Assembly (NCBI GenBank): GCA_033782935.1
Contig: JAWQEG010001306.1
Coordinates: 992,001-1,056,000 of the forward strand
Reading direction: 5' to 3'
DNA from: Petrolisthes cinctipes
Lineage: Eukaryota; Arthropoda; Malacostraca; Decapoda; Porcellanidae
DNA length: 64,000 bases
Under the pieces are notes generated by a model. That model did no database searches, was not told the origin of the DNA, and saw nothing but the letters and a program-made list of their open reading frames with translations. Made by a program: the position numbers and the translations under genes. Every line of letters begins with the position of its first letter. The first letter of the stretch is position 1. Positions 48,404 through 62,490 of this stretch are shown piece by piece.

Positions 48404-51000
48404 GTACAGATCGCTTCTGGGACCCCTAAATATCGAATTTTCGGGTGTTTTGGGACTGAATTTGAGATATCGACTTTTTGGCACCTAAAAGATCGATTTT
48501 TAGCATGTTTTTAGCCTATATTTTGAAAATATTCTAGCACTGTACAGATTGCTTCTGGGACCCCAAAATATTGAATTTTCGGGTGTTTTGAGCCTGAATT
48601 TGAGATATAAACGGGTACAGAAGATGCATGCACATATCGACTTTTGGGCACCTAAAAGATCGATTTTCAGTATGTTTTTGGCCTGTATTTTGAAAATACT
48701 CTAACACGGAGTAGGCATGTACAGATACCTTCTGGGACCTCTAAATATCGAATTTTCGGATGTTTTGGGACTGAATTTGAGATATCGATTTTTTGGCACC
48801 TAAAATGTCGATTTTTAGCATGTTTTTAGCCTATATTTTGAAAATATTCTAGCACTGTGTAGGCATGTACAGATTGCTTCTGGGACCCCAAAATATTGAA
48901 TTTTCGGGTGTTTTGAGCCTGAATTTGAGATATAAACGGGTACAGAAGATACATGCACATATTGACTTTGGGCATCTAAAATATCGATTTTCAGCATGTT
49001 TTGGGCCTGTATTTTGAAAATACTCTAACACTGAGTAGGCATGTACAGATTGCTTCTGGGACCCCAAAATATTGAATTTTCGAGTGTTTTGAGCCTGAAT
49101 TTGAGATATAAACGGGTACTGAAGATGCATGCACATATCGACTTTTGTGCACCTAAAAGATCGATTTTCAGTATGTTTTGAGCATGTATTTTGAAAATAC
49201 TCTAACACGGAGTAGGCATGTACAGATCGCTTCTAAGACCCCTAAATATCGAATTTTCGGGTGTTTTGGGACTGAATTTGAGATATCAACTTATTGGCAC
49301 CTAAAAGATCGATTTTTAGCATGTTTTTAGCCTATATTTTGAAAATATTCTAGCACTGTACAGATCGCTTCTGGGACCCCAAAATATCGAATTTTCGGGT
49401 GTTTAGGGCCAGAATTTGAGATATAAACGGGTACAGAAGATGCATGCACATATCGACTTTTGGGCACCTAAAAGATCGATTTTCAGTATGTTTTTGGCCT
49501 GTATTTTGAAAATACTCTAACTCGGAGTAGGCATGTACAGATACCTTCTGGGACCTCTAAATATCGAATTTTCGGGTGTTTTGGGACTGAATTTGAGATA
49601 TCGATTTTTTGGCACCTAAATTGTCGATTTTTAGCATGTTTTTAGCCTATATTATGAAAATATTCTAGCACTGTGTAGGCATGTACAGATTGCTTCTGGG
49701 ACCCCAAAATATTGAATTTTCGGGTGTTTTGAGCCTGAATTTGAGATATAAACGGGTACAGAAAATACATGCACATATTGACTTTGGGCATCTAAAATAT
49801 CGATTTTCAGCATGTTTTGGGCCTGTATTTTGAAAATACTCTAACACTGAGTAGGCATGTACAGATTGCTTCTGGGACCCCAAAATATTGAATTTTCGGG
49901 TGTTTTGAGCCTGAATTTGAGATATAAACGGGTACTGAAGATGCATGCACATATCGACTTTTGTGCACCTAAAAGATCGATTTTCAGTATGTTTTGAGCA
50001 TGTATTTTGAAAATACTCTAACACGGAGTAGGCATGTACAGATCGCTTCTGGGACCCCTAAATATCGAATTTTCTGGTGTTTTGGGACTGAATTTGAGAT
50101 ATCGACTTTTTGGCACCTAAAAGATCGATTTTTAGCATGTTTTTAGCCTATATTTTGAAAATATTCTAGCACTGAGTAGGCATGTACAGATTGCTTCTGG
50201 GACCCCAAAATATTGAATTTTCGGGTGTTTTGAGCCTGAATTAGAGATATAAACGGGTACAGAAGATACATGCACATATTGACTTTGGGCACCAAAAATA
50301 TCGATTTTCAGCATGTTTTGGGCCTGAATTTTGAAAATACTCTAACACGGAGTAGGCATGTACAGATCGCTTCTGGGACCCCAAAATATCGAATTTATCG
50401 GGTGTTTAGGGCCAGAATTTGAGATATAAACGGGTACAGAAGATGCATGCACATATCGACTTTTGGGCACCTAAAAGATCGATTTTCAGTATGTTTTTGG
50501 CCTGTATTTTAAAAATATTCTAACACGGAGTAGGCATGTACAGATACCTTCTGGGACCTCTAAATATCGAATTTTCGGGTGTTTTGGGACTGAATTTGAG
50601 ATATCGATTTTTTGGCACCTAAAATGTCGATTTTTAGCATGTTTTTAGCCTATATTTTGAAAATATTCTAGCACTGTGTAGGCATGTACAGATTGCTTCT
50701 GGGACCCCGAAATATTGAATTTTCGGGTGTTTTGAGCCTGAATTTGAGATATAAACGGGTACTGAAGATGCATGCACATATCGACTTTTGTGCACCTAAA
50801 AGATCGATTTTCAGTATGTTTTGAGCATGTATTTTGAAAATACTCTAACACGGAGTAGGCATGTACAGATCGCTTCTGGGACCCCTAAATATCGAATTTT
50901 CGGGTGTTTTGGGACTGAATTTGAGATATCGACTTTTTGGCACCTAAAAGATCGATTTTTAGCATGTTTTTAGCCTATATTTTGAAAATATTCTAGCACT
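48227..51000 (+). repeat. 2.8-kb duplicated segment, copy 1 (offset 5,560)
   Basis: This segment matches 53787-56560. Shared rare markers are cgagtgttttgagc (49081), gcttctaagacccc (49230), atatcaacttattggc (49285), aactcggagtagg (49519), gaatttatcgggtg (50391) and gaccccgaaatattg (50704). At 51001 this copy continues cactgtacagattgc while the partner continues cactgtgtaggc, which sets the right breakpoint. Confidence 0.83.
48404..49219 (+). repeat. Pentameric HOR unit, 816 bp, with B/A fusion
   Basis: Starts are 48404, 48542, 48719, 48867 and 49043 (138, 177, 148, 176, 177 bp). The second monomer is a B-front, A-rear fusion instead of the pure type A of the 44814 unit. Two kinds of 816-bp pentamer therefore alternate in the right part of the window. 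Confidence 0.83.
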
Positions 51001-52970
51001 GTACAGATTGCTTCTGGGACCCCAAAATATTGAATTTTCGGGTTTTTTGAGCCTGAATTTGAGATATAAACGGGTTCAGAAGATGCCAGCACATATCGAC
51101 TTTTGGGCACCTAAAAGATCGATTTTCAGTATGTTTTTGGCCTGTATTTTGAAAATACTCTAACACGGAGTAGGCATGTACAGATACCTTCTGGGACCTC
51201 TAAATATCGAATTTTCGGGTGTTTTGGGACTGAATTTGAGATATCGATTTTTTGGCACCTAAAATGTCGATTTTTAGCATGTTTTTAGCCTATATTTTGA
51301 AAATATTCTAGCACTGTGTAGGCATGTACAGATTGCTTCTGGGACCCCAAAATATTGAATTTTCGGGTGTTTTGAGCCTGAATTTGAGATATAAACGGGT
51401 ACAGAAGATACATGCACATATTGACTTTGGGCATCTAAAATATCGATTTTCATCATGTTTTGGGCCTGTATTTTGAAAATACTTTAACACTGAGTAGGCA
51501 TGTACAGATTGCTTCTGGGACCCCAAAATATTGAATTTTCGAGTGTTTTGAGCCTGAATTTGAGATATAAACGGGTACTGAAGATGCATGCACATATCGA
51601 CTTTTGGGCACCTAAAAGATCGATTTTCAGTATGTTTTGAGCATGTATTTTGAAAATACTCTAACACGGAGTAGGCATGTACAGATCGCTTCTGGGACCC
51701 CTAAATATCGAATTTTCGGGTGTTTTGGGACTGAATTTGAGATATCGACTTATTGGCACCTAAAAGATCGATTTTTAGCATGTTTTTAGCCTATATTTTG
51801 AAAATATTCTAGCACTGTACAGATCGCTTCTGGGACCCCAAAATATCGAATTTTCGGGTGTTTAGGGCCAGAATTTGAGATATAAACGGGTACAGAAGAT
51901 GCATGCACATATCGACTTTTGGGCACCTAAAAGATCGATTTTCAGTATGTTTTTGGCCTGTATTTTGAAAATACTCTAACACGGAGTAGGCATGTACAGA
52001 TACCTTCTGGGACCTCTAAATATCGAATTTTCGGGTGTTTTGGGACTGAATTTGAGATATCGATTTTTTGGCACCTAAAATGTCGATTTTTAGCATGTTT
52101 TTAACCTATATTTTGAAAATATTCTAGCACTGTGTAGGCATGTACAGATTGCTTCTGGGACCCCAAAATATTGAATTTTCGGGTGTTTTGAGCCTGAATT
52201 TGAGATATAAACGGGTACTGAAGATGCATGCACATATCGACTTTTGTGCACCTAAAAGATCGATTTTCAGTATGTTTTGAGCATGTATTTTGAAAATACT
52301 CTAACACGGAGTAGGCATGTACAGATCGCTTCTGGGACTCCTAAATATCGAATTTTCGGGTGTTTTGGGACTGAATTTGAGATATCGACTTTTTGGCACC
52401 TAAAAGATCGATTTTTAGCATATTTTTAGCCTATATTTTGAAAATATTCTAGCACTGAGTAGGCATGTACAGATTGCTTCTGGGACCCCAAAATATTGAA
52501 TTTTCGGGTTTTTTGAGCCTGAATTTGAGATATAAACGGGTACAGCAGATACATGCACATCATATTGACTTTGGGCACCAAAAATATCGATTTTCAGCAT
52601 GTTTTGGGCCTGAATTTTGAAAATACTCTAACACGGAGTAGGCATGTACAGATCGCTTCTGGGACCCCAAAATATCGATTTTTCGGGTGTTTAGGGCCAG
52701 AATTTGAGATATAAACGGGTACAGAAGATGCATGCACATATCGACTTTTGGGCACCTAAAAGATCGATTTTCAGTATGTTTTTGGCCTGTATTTTGAAAA
52801 TACTCTAACACGGAGTAGGCATGTACAGATACCTTCTGGGACCTCTAAATATCGAATTTTCGGGTGTTTTGGGACTGAATTTGAGATATCGATTTTTTGG
52901 CACCTAAAATGTCGATTTTTAGCATGTTTTTAGCCTATATTTTGAAAATATTCTAGCACTGTGTAGGCAT
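51001..52970 (+). repeat. Pentamer and trimer repeats between duplicated segments
   Basis: This stretch is satellite throughout. It starts with a B/A fusion monomer carrying cgggttttttgagcc, gggttcagaag and gatgccagcac (51040-51090). It contains cattttcatcatg-type change tttcatcatg near 51450 and, at 52467-52645, a type B monomer lengthened by 3 bp (gcacatcatattgac, a duplicated cat). Confidence 0.78.
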
Positions 52971-55743
52971 GTACAGATTGCTTCTGGGACCCCAAAATAT
53001 TGAATTTTCGGGTGTTTTGAGCCTGAATTTGAGATATAAACGTGTACTGAAGATGCATGCACATATCGACTTTTGTGCACCTAAAAGATCGATTTTCAGT
53101 ATGTTTTGAGCATGTATTTTGAAAATACTCTAACACGGAGTAGGCATGTACAGATCGCTTCTGGGACCCCTAAATATCGAATTTTCGGGTGTTTTGGGAC
53201 TGAATTTGAGATATCGACTTATTGGCACCTAAAAGATCGATTTTTAGCATGTTTTTAGCCTATATTTTGAAAATATTCTAGCACTGTACAGATCGCTTCT
53301 GGGACCCCAAAATATCGAATTTTCGGGTGTTTAGGGCCAGAATTTGAGATATAAACGGGTACAGAAGATGCATGCACATATCGACTTTTGGGCACCAAAA
53401 AGATCGATTTTCAGTATGTTTTTGGCCTGTATTTTGAAAATACTCTAACACGGAGTAGGCATGTACAGATATCTTCTGGGACCTCTAAATATCGAATTTT
53501 CGGGTGTTTTGGGACTGAATTTGAGATATCGATTTTTTGGCACCTAAAAGATCGATTTTTAGCATGTTTTTAGCCTATATTATGAAAATATTCTAGCACT
53601 GTGTAGGCATGTACAGATTGCTTCTGGGACACCAAAATATTGAATTTTCGGGTGTTTTGAGCCTGAATTTGAGATATAAACGGGTACAGAAGATACATGC
53701 ACATATTGACTTTGGGCATCTAAAATATCGATTTTCAGCATGTTTTGGGCCTGTATTTTGAAAATACTCTAACACTGAGTAGGCATGTACAGATTGCTTC
53801 TGGGACCCCAAAATATTGAATTTTCGGGTGTTTTGAGCCTGAATTTGAGATATAAACGGGTACTGAAGATGCATGCACATATCGACTTTTGTGCACCTAA
53901 AAGATCGATTTTCAGTATGTTTTGAGCATGTATTTTGAAAATACTCTAACACGGAGTAGGCATGTACAGATCGCTTCTGGGACCCCTAAATATCGAATTT
54001 TCGGGTGTTTTGGGACTGAATTTGAGATATCGACTTTTTGGCACCTAAAAGATCGATTTTTAGCATGTTTTTAGCCTATATTTTGAAAATATTCTAGCAC
54101 TGTACAGATTGCTTCTGGGACCCCAAAATATTGAATTTTCGGGTGTTTTGAGCCTGAATTTGAGATATAAACGGGTACAGAAGATGCATGCACATATCGA
54201 CTTTTGGGCACCTAAAAGATCGATTTTCAGTATGTTTTTGGCCTGTATTTTGAAAATACTCTAACACGGAGTAGGCATGTACAGATACCTTCTGGGACCT
54301 CTAAATATCGAATTTTCGGGTGTTTTGGGACTGAATTTGAGATATCGATTTTTTGGCACCTAAAATGTCGATTTTTAGCATGTTTTTAGCCTATATTTTG
54401 AAAATATTCTAGCACTGTGTAGGCATGTACAGATTGCTTCTGGGACCCCAAAATATTGAATTTTCGGGTGTTTTGAGCCTGAATTTGAGATATAAACGGG
54501 TACAGAAGATACATGCACATATTGACTTTGGGCATCTAAAATATCGATTTTCAGCATGTTTTGGGCCTGTATTTTGAAAATACTCTAACACTGAGTAGGC
54601 ATGTACAGATTGCTTCTGGGACCCCAAAATATTGAATTTTCGAGTGTTTTGAGCCTGAATTTGAGATATAAACGGGTACTGAAGATGCATGCACATATCG
54701 ACTTTTGTGCACCTAAAAGATCGATTTTCAGTATGTTTTGAGCATGTATTTTGAAAATACTCTAACACGGAGTAGGCATGTACAGATCGCTTCTAAGACC
54801 CCTAAATATCGAATTTTCGGGTGTTTTGGGACTGAATTTGAGATATCAACTTATTGGCACCTAAAAGATCGATTTTTAGCATGTTTTTAGCCTATATTTT
54901 GAAAATATTCTAGCACTGTACAGATCGCTTCTGGGACCCCAAAATATCGAATTTTCGGGTGTTTAGGGCCAGAATTTGAGATATAAACGGGTACAGAAGA
55001 TGCATGCACATATCGACTTTTGGGCACCTAAAAGATCGATTTTCAGTATGTTTTTGGCCTGTATTTTGAAAATACTCTAACTCGGAGTAGGCATGTACAG
55101 ATACCTTCTGGGACCTCTAAATATCGAATTTTCGGGTGTTTTGGGACTGAATTTGAGATATCGATTTTTTGGCACCTAAAATGTCGATTTTTAGCATGTT
55201 TTTAGCCTATATTATGAAAATATTCTAGCACTGTGTAGGCATGTACAGATTGCTTCTGGGACCCCAAAATATTGAATTTTCGGGTGTTTTGAGCCTGAAT
55301 TTGAGATATAAACGGGTACAGAAGATACATGCACATATTGACTTTGGGCATCTAAAATATCGATTTTCAGCATGTTTTGGGCCTGTATTTTGAAAATACT
55401 CTAACACTGAGTAGGCATGTACAGATTGCTTCTGGGACCCCAAAATATTGAATTTTCGGGTGTTTTGAGCCTGAATTTGAGATATAAACGGGTACTGAAG
55501 ATGCATGCACATATCGACTTTTGTGCACCTAAAAGATCGATTTTCAGTATGTTTTGAGCATGTATTTTGAAAATACTCTAACACGGAGTAGGCATGTACA
55601 GATCGCTTCTGGGACCCCTAAATATCGAATTTTCGGGTGTTTTGGGACTGAATTTGAGATATCGACTTTTTGGCACCTAAAAGATCGATTTTTAGCATGT
55701 TTTTAGCCTATATTTTGAAAATATTCTAGCACTGAGTAGGCAT
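52971..55743 (+). repeat. 2.8-kb duplicated segment, copy 1 (offset 3,600)
   Basis: This segment matches 56571-59343. Shared markers are aaacgtgtactgaag (53038), gacttattggcac (53216), gatatcttctggg (53468), attatgaaaatattc (53579) and gggacaccaaaatatt (53627), plus those inherited from the offset-5,560 segment it overlaps. Confidence 0.82.
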
Positions 55744-56560
55744 GTACAGATTGCTTCTGGGACCCCAAAATATTGAATTTTCGGGTGTTTTGAGCCTGAA
55801 TTTGAGATATAAACGGGTACAGAAGATACATGCACATATTGACTTTGAGCACCAAAAATATCGATTTTCAGCATGTTTTGGGCCTGAATTTTGAAAATAC
55901 TCTAACACGGAGTAGGCATGTACAGATCGCTTTTGGGACCCCAAAATATCGAATTTATCGGGTGTTTAGGGCCAGAATTTGAGATATAAACGGGTACAGA
56001 AGATGCATGCACATATCGACTTTTGGGCACCTAAAAGATCGATTTTCAGTATGTTTTTGGCCTGTATTTTAAAAATATTCTAACACGGAGTAGGCATGTA
56101 CAGATACCTTCTGGGACCTCTAAATATCGAATTTTAGGGTGTTTTGGGACTGAATTTGAGATATCGATTTTTTGGCACCTAAAATGTCGATTTTTAGCAT
56201 GTTTTTAGCCTATATTTTGAAAATATTCTAGCACTGTGTAGGCATGTACAGATTGCTTCTGGGACCCCGAAATATTGAATTTTCGGGTGTTTTGAGCCTG
56301 AATTTGAGATATAAACGGGTACTGAAGATGCATGCACATATCGACTTTTGTGCACCTAAAAGATCGATTTTCAGTATGTTTTGAGCATGTATTTTGAAAA
56401 TACTCTAACACGGAGTAGGCATGTACAGATCGCTTCTGGGACCCCTAAATATCGAATTTTCGGGTGTTTTGGGACTGAATTTGAGATATCGACTTTTTGG
56501 CACCTAAAAGATCGATTTTTAGCATGTTTTTAGCCTATATTTTGAAAATATTCTAGCACT
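53787..56560 (+). repeat. 2.8-kb duplicated segment, copy 2 (offset 5,560)
   Basis: All the markers of the partner recur at +5,560 (for example gcttctaagacccc near 54790 and gaatttatcgggtg near 55951). Private changes include gactttgagcacc near 55844 and attttagggtg near 56132. Part of this copy (to 55743) was in turn duplicated again at offset 3,600. Confidence 0.82.
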
Positions 56561-56570
56561 GTGTAGGCAT

Positions 56571-59343
56571 GTACAGATTGCTTCTGGGACCCCAAAATAT
56601 TGAATTTTCGGGTGTTTTGAGCCTGAATTTGAGATATAAACGTGTACTGAAGATGCATGCACATATCGACTTTTGTGCACCTAAAAGATCGATTTTCAGT
56701 ATGTTTTGAGCATGTATTTTGAAAATACTCTAACACGGAGTAGGCATGTACAGATCGCTTCTGGGACCCCTAAATATCGAATTTTCGGGTGTTTTGGGAC
56801 TGAATTTGAGATATCGACTTATTGGCACCTAAAAGATCGATTTTTAGCATGTTTTTAGCCTATATTTTGAAAATATTCTAGCACTGTACAGATCGCTTCT
56901 GGGACCCCAAAATATCGAATTTTCGGGTGTTTAGGGCCAGAATTTGAGATATAAACGGGTACAGAAGATGCATGCACATATCGACTTTTGGGCACCTAAA
57001 AGATCGATTTTCAGTATGTTTTTGGCCTGTATTTTGAAAATACTCTAACACGGAGTAGGCATGTACAGATATCTTCTGGGACCTCTAAATATCGAATTTT
57101 CGGGTGTTTTGGGACTGAATTTGAGATATCGATTTTTTGGCACCTAAAAGATCGATTTTTAGCATGTTTTTAGCCTATATTATGAAAATATTCTAGCACT
57201 GTGTAGGCATGTACAGATTGCTTCTGGGACACCAAAATATTGAATTTTCGGGTGTTTTGAGCCTGAATTTGAGATATAAACGGGTACAGAAGATACATGC
57301 ACATATTGACTTTGGGCATCTAAAATATCGATTTTCAGCATGTTTTGGGCCTGTATTTTGAAAATACTCTAACACTGAGTAGGCATGTACAGATTGCTTC
57401 TGGGACCCCAAAATATTGAATTTTCGGGTGTTTTGAGCCTGAATTTGAGATATAAACGGGTACTGAAGATGCATGCACATATCGACTTTTGTGCACCTAA
57501 AAGATCGATTTTCAGTATGTTTTGAGCATGTATTTTGAAAATACTCTAACACGGAGTAGGCATGTACAGATCGCTTCTGGGACCCGTAAATATCGAATTT
57601 TCGGGTGTTTTGGGACTGAATTTGAGATATCGACTTTTTGGCACCTAAAAGATCGATTTTTAGCATGTTTTTAGCCTATATTTTGAAAATATTCTAGCAC
57701 TGTACAGATTGCTTCTGGGACCCCAAAATATTGAATTTTCGGGTGTTTTGAGCCTGAATTTGAGATATAAACGGGTACAGAAGATGCATGCACATATCGA
57801 CTTTTGGGCACCTAAAAGATCGATTTTCAGTATGTTTTTGGCCTGTATTTTGAAAATACTCTAACACGGAGTAGGCATGTACAGATACCTTCTGGGACCT
57901 CTAAATATCGAATTTTCGGGTGTTTTGGGACTGAATTTGAGATATCGATTTTTTGGCACCTAAAATGTCGATTTTTAGCATGTTTTTAGCCTATATTTTG
58001 AAAATATTCTAGCACTGTGTAGGCATGTACAGATTGCTTCTGGGACCCCAAAATATTGAATTTTCGGGTGTTTTGAGCCTGAATTTGAGATATAAACGGG
58101 TACAGAAGATACATGCACATATTGACTTTGGGCATCTAAAATATCGATTTTCAGCATGTTTTGGGCCTGTATTTTGAAAATACTCTAACACTGAGTAGGC
58201 ATGTACAGATTGCTTCTGGGACCCCAAAATATTGAATTTTCGAGTGTTTTGAGCCTGAATTTGAGATATAAACGGGTACTGAAGATGCATGCACATATCG
58301 ACTTTTGTGCACCTAAAAGATCGATTTTCAGTATGTTTTGAGCATGTATTTTGAAAATACTCTAACACGGAGTAGGCATGTACAGATCGCTTCTAAGACC
58401 CCTAAATATCGAATTTTCGGGTGTTTTGGGACTGAATTTGAGATATCAACTTATTGGCACCTAAAAGATCGATTTTTAGCATGTTTTTAGCCTATATTTT
58501 GAAAATATTCTAGCACTGTACAGATCGCTTCTGGGACCCCAAAATATCGAATTTTCGGGTGTTTAGGGCCAGAATTTGAGATATAAACGGGTACAGAAGA
58601 TGCATGCACATATCGACTTTTGGGCACCTAAAAGATCGATTTTCAGTATGTTTTTGGCCTGTATTTTGAAAATACTCTAACTCGGAGTAGGCATGTACAG
58701 ATACCTTCTGGGACCTCTAAATATCGAATTTTCGGGTGTTTTGGGACTGAATTTGAGATATCGATTTTTTGGCACCTAAAATGTCGATTTTTAGCATGTT
58801 TTTAGCCTATATTATGAAAATATTCTAGCACTGTGTAGGCATGTACAGATTGCTTCTGGGACCCCAAAATATTGAATTTTCGGGTGTTTTGAGCCTGAAT
58901 TTGAGATATAAACGGGTACAGAAGATACATGCACATATTGACTTTGGGCATCTAAAATATCGATTTTCAGCATGTTTTGGGCCTGTATTTTGAAAATACT
59001 CTAACACTGAGTAGGCATGTACAGATTGCTTCTGGGACCCCAAAATATTGAATTTTCGGGTGTTTTGAGCCTGAATTTGAGATATAAACGGGTACTGAAG
59101 ATGCATGCACATATCGACTTTTGTGCACCTAAAAGATCGATTTTCAGTATGTTTTGAGCATGTATTTTGAAAATACTCTAACACGGAGTAGGCATGTACA
59201 GATCGCTTCTGGGACCCCTAAATATCGAATTTTCGGGTGTTTTGGGACTGAATTTGAGATATCGACTTTTTGGCACCTAAAAGATCGATTTTTAGCATGT
59301 TTTTAGCCTATATTTTGAAAATATTCTAGCACTGAGTAGGCAT
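56571..59343 (+). repeat. 2.8-kb duplicated segment, copy 2 (offset 3,600)
   Basis: Same markers at +3,600. Its left breakpoint lies about 10 bp from the right breakpoint of the 53787-56560 copy, so the two events meet at one short-monomer junction. At 59344 the sequence switches from the expected B monomer to an S' monomer, giving the S-S' tandem there. One private change is gacccgtaaat near 57590. Confidence 0.82.
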
Positions 59344-59491
59344 GTACAGATACCTTCTGGGACCTCTAAATATCGAATTTTAGGGTGTTTTGGGACTGAA
59401 TTTGAGATATCGATTTTTTGGCACCTAAAATGTCGATTTTTAGCATGTTTTTAGCCTATATTTTGAAAATATTCTAGCACTGTGTAGGCAT
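59196..59491 (+). repeat. Short-short tandem S-S' (148 + 148 bp)
   Basis: A type S monomer (59196) is followed directly by an S' monomer (59344, cagataccttctgggacctc, attttagggtg). In the sister locus a B-A pair of 354 bp (55744-56097) separates the same two monomers, so that pair was lost here: the offset to the sister changes from 3,600 to 3,246. Confidence 0.84.
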
Positions 59492-62490
59492 GTACAGATT
59501 GCTTCTGGGACCCCGAAATATTGAATTTTCGGGTGTTTTGAGCCTGAATTTGAGATATAAACGGGTACTGAAGATGCATGCACATATCGACTTTTGTGCA
59601 CCTAAAAGATCGATTTTCAGTATGTTTTGAGCATGTATTTTGAAAATACTCTAACACTGAGTAGGCATGTACAGATCGCTTCTGGGACCCCTAAATATCG
59701 AATTTTCGGGTGTTTTGGGACTGAATTTGAGATATCGACTTTTTGGCACCTAAAAGATCGATTTTTAGCATGTTCTTAGCCTATATTTTGAAAATATTCT
59801 AGCACTGTACAGATTGCTTCTGGGACCCCAAAATATTGAATTTTCGGGTTTTTTGAGCCTGAATTTGAGATATAAACGGGTACAGAAGATGCATGCACAT
59901 ATCGACTTTTGGGCACCTAAAAGATCGATTTTCAGTATGTTTTTGGCCTGTATTTTGAAAATACTCTAACACGGAGTAGGCATGTACAGATACCTTCTGG
60001 GACCTCTAAATATCGAATTTTCGGGTGTTTTGGGACTGAATTTGAGATATCGATTTTTTGGCACCTAAAATGTCGATTTTTAGCATGTTTTTAGACTATA
60101 TTTTGAAAATATTCTAGCACTGTACAGATCGCTTCTGGGACCCCAAAATATCGAATTTTCGGGTGTTTAGGGCCAGAATTTGAGATATAAACGGGTACAG
60201 AAGATGCATGCACATATCGACTTTTGGGCACCTAAAATGTCGATTTTCAGCATGTTTTGGGCATGTATTTTGAAAATACTCTAACTTGGAGTAGGCATGT
60301 ACAGATTGCTTCTGGGACCCCAAAATATTGAATTTTCGGGTGTTTTGAGCCTGAATTTGAGATATAAACGGGTACTGAAGATGCATGCACATATCGACTT
60401 TTGTGCACCTAAAAGATCGATTTTCAGTATGTTTTGAGCATGTATTTTGAAAAAACTCTAACACGGAGTAGGCATGTACAGATCGCTTCTGGGACCCCTA
60501 AATATCGAATTTTCGGGTGTTTTGGGACTGAATTTGAGATATCGATTTTTTGGCACCTAAAATGTCGATTTTTAGCATGTTTTTAGCCTATATTTTGAAA
60601 ATATTCTAGCACTGTGTAGGCATGTACAGATTGCTTCTGGGACCCCAAAATATTGAATTTTCGGGTGTTTTGAGCCTGAATTTGAGATATAAACGGGTAC
60701 AGAAGATGCATGCACATATCGACTTTTGGGCACCTAAAAGATCGATTTTCAGTATGTTTTTGGCCTGTATTTTGAAAATACTCTAACACGGAGTAGGCAT
60801 GTACAGATACCTTCTGGGACCTCTAAATATCGAATTTTCGGGTGTTTTGGGACTGAATTTGAGATATCGATTTTTTGGCACCTAAAATGTCGATTTTTAG
60901 CATGTTTTTAGCCTATATTTTGAAAATATTCTAGCACTGTGTAGGCATGTACAGATTGATTCTGGGACCCCAAAATATTGAATTTTCGGGTGTTTTGAGC
61001 CTGAATTTGAGATATAAACGGGTACAGAAGATACATGCACATATTGACTTTGGGCATCTAAAATATCGATTTTCAGCATGTTTTGGGCCTGTATTTTGAA
61101 AATACTCTAACACTGAGTAGGCATGTACAGATTGCTTCTGGGACCCCAAAATATTGAATTTTCGAGTGTTTTGAGCCTGAATTTGAGATATAAACGGGTA
61201 CTGAAGATGCATGCACATATCGACTTTTGTGCACCTAAAAGATCGATTTTCAGTATGTTTTGAGCATGTATTTTGAAAATACTCTAACACGGAGTAGGCA
61301 TGTACAGATCGCTTCTAAGACCCCTAAATATCGAATTTTCGGGTGTTTTGGGACTGAATTTGAGATATCAACTTATTGGCACCTAAAAGATCGATTTTTA
61401 GCATGTTTTTAGCCTATATTTTGAAAATATTCTAGCACTGTACAGATCGCTTCTGGGACCCCAAAATATCGAATTTTCGGGTGTTTAGGGCCAGAATTTG
61501 AGATATAAACGGGTACAGAAGATGCATGCACATATCGACTTTTGGGCACCTAAAAGATCGATTTTCAGTATGTTTTTGGCCTGTATTTTGAAAATACTCT
61601 AACACGGAGTAGGCATGTACAGATACCTTCTGGGACCTCTAAATATCGAATTTTCGGGTGTTTTGGGACTGAATTTGAGATATCGATTTTTTGGCACCTA
61701 AAATGTCGATTTTTAGCATGTTTTTAGCCTATATTATGAAAATATTCTAGCACTGTGTAGGCATGTACAGATTGCTTCTGGGACCCCAAAATATTGAATT
61801 TTCGGGTGTTTTGAGCCTGAATTTGAGATATAAACGGGTACAGAAGATACATGCACATATTGACTTTGGGCATCTAAAATATCGATTTTCAGCATGTTTT
61901 GGGCCTGTATTTTGAAAATACTCTAACACTGAGTAGGCATGTACAGATTGCTTCTGGGACCCCAAAATATTGAATTTTCGGGTGTTTTGAGCCTGAATTT
62001 GAGATATAAACGGGTACTGAAGATGCATGCACATATCGACTTTTGTGCACCTAAAAGATCGATTTTCAGTATGTTTTGAGCATGTATTTTGAAAATACTC
62101 TAACACGGAGTAGGCATGTACAGATCGCTTCTGGGACCCCTAAATATCGAATTTTCGGGTGTTTTGGGACTGAATTTGAGATATCGACTTTTTGGCACCT
62201 AAAAGATCGATTTTTAGCATGTTTTTAGCCTATATTTTGAAAATATTCTAGCACTGAGTAGGCATGTACAGATTGCTCCTGGGACCCCAAAATATCGAAT
62301 TTTCGGGTGTTTAGGGCCAGAATTTGAGATATAAACGGGTACAGAAGATGCATGCACATATCGACTTTTGGGCACCTAAAATGTCGATTTTCAGCATGTT
62401 TTGGGCCTGAATTTTGAAAATACTCTAACACGGAGTAGGCATGTACAGATCGCTTCTGGGACCCCAAAATATCGAATTTTCGGGTGTTTT
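59492..62490 (+). repeat. Mosaic HOR block related to 47.7-49.6 kb
   Basis: From about 60,100 this follows 47,700 onward at offset 12,397, including the actctaacttggag-type change (60290) and gaaaaaactctaac (60450). From about 60,650 it follows at offset 12,082, including gcttctaagacccc (61312). The 315-bp difference equals one 138-bp short plus one 177-bp long monomer missing here. A further chimera with cagattgctcctggg lies near 62270. Confidence 0.77.
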
